A DNA stretch of 6,322 nt, from positions 1 through 6,322 of the forward strand of contig JAHCKF010000218.1 in NCBI GenBank assembly GCA_026125925.1, read 5' to 3'. This document shows positions 6,303-6,322 of this stretch, piece by piece; the first letter of the stretch is position 1, and each line of letters starts with the position of its first letter. This DNA is from Pseudolabrys sp. GTDB taxonomy: Bacteria > Pseudomonadota > Alphaproteobacteria > Rhizobiales > Xanthobacteraceae. The translations under genes were made by a program, and so were the position numbers. Below the pieces are notes generated by a model. It did not search any database, had not been told where the DNA came from, and was given only the letters and a program-made list of their open reading frames with translations.

Positions 6303-6322
6303 ATGCGCCGTTGCTTCGCTGT
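6303..6322 (+). CDS. Possible start of a further rightward gene (cut by window edge)
   Basis: ATG 6303 is preceded at 7 bases by a strong GGAGAG site (6290-6295), the same sequence that precedes the UbiK-family gene. Only six full codons (MRRCFA) lie in the window, so no product can be named. An Arg-Arg start followed by small or hydrophobic residues would fit a signal peptide, but six residues cannot show that. The 125-bp spacer upstream (6178-6302) holds no clear promoter. Confidence 0.3.

Overview
The window looks like ordinary core chromosome from a high-GC alphaproteobacterium of the Hyphomicrobiales (Bradyrhizobium / Rhodopseudomonas / Pseudolabrys type). The reasons are strong G/C preference at third codon positions, the form of the encoded proteins, a palindromic 'CGTCATTCCGGGG' repeat of the kind scattered through Bradyrhizobium-like genomes, and a TTAA-N7-TTAA site matching the alphaproteobacterial CtrA box. 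The genus cannot be fixed from this sequence alone.

Layout. The first 117 bases are the 5' part of a leftward gene for a UbiK/BMFP-family protein (ubiquinone biosynthesis accessory factor), which runs off the left edge. Everything else is read rightward. A 156-bp divergent intergenic region leads to lgt (prolipoprotein diacylglyceryl transferase, 274-1116). A MidA/NDUFAF7-family methyltransferase gene (1124-2217) follows 7 bp later, and pgeF (YfiH/YlmD, laccase-domain family, 2326-3093) comes 108 bp after that. A 151-bp spacer holds a perfect 30-bp palindrome and a CtrA-type box. Then come a small lipoprotein of unknown function (3245-3937), a 229-bp spacer with a weak terminator-like hairpin and a possible promoter, prs (ribose-phosphate pyrophosphokinase, 4167-5138), and a YdjM-type membrane-bound putative metal-dependent hydrolase (5167-6177). 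The last 20 bases may be the start of another rightward gene.

How the genes relate. Lgt, PgeF and the lipoprotein all concern the cell envelope: Lgt carries out the first step of lipoprotein maturation, PgeF is a peptidoglycan-precursor editing and purine-nucleoside enzyme, and the lipoprotein is a likely Lgt substrate. UbiK and MidA/NDUFAF7 relate to respiration (ubiquinone and complex I). Prs makes PRPP for nucleotide, His and Trp synthesis. lgt-midA-pgeF reads as one operon and prs-hydrolase as another.

The most notable feature is in the methyltransferase gene. Its reading frame is broken by an apparent one-base deletion near 1297. About 25 bases upstream, a conserved Gly-Asp-Phe motif is garbled in a way that a compensating +1/-1 pair would explain. 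This is either a cluster of sequencing or assembly errors or a real, recent lesion. I found no CRISPR array, mobile element, phage gene, RNA gene or evident new system.
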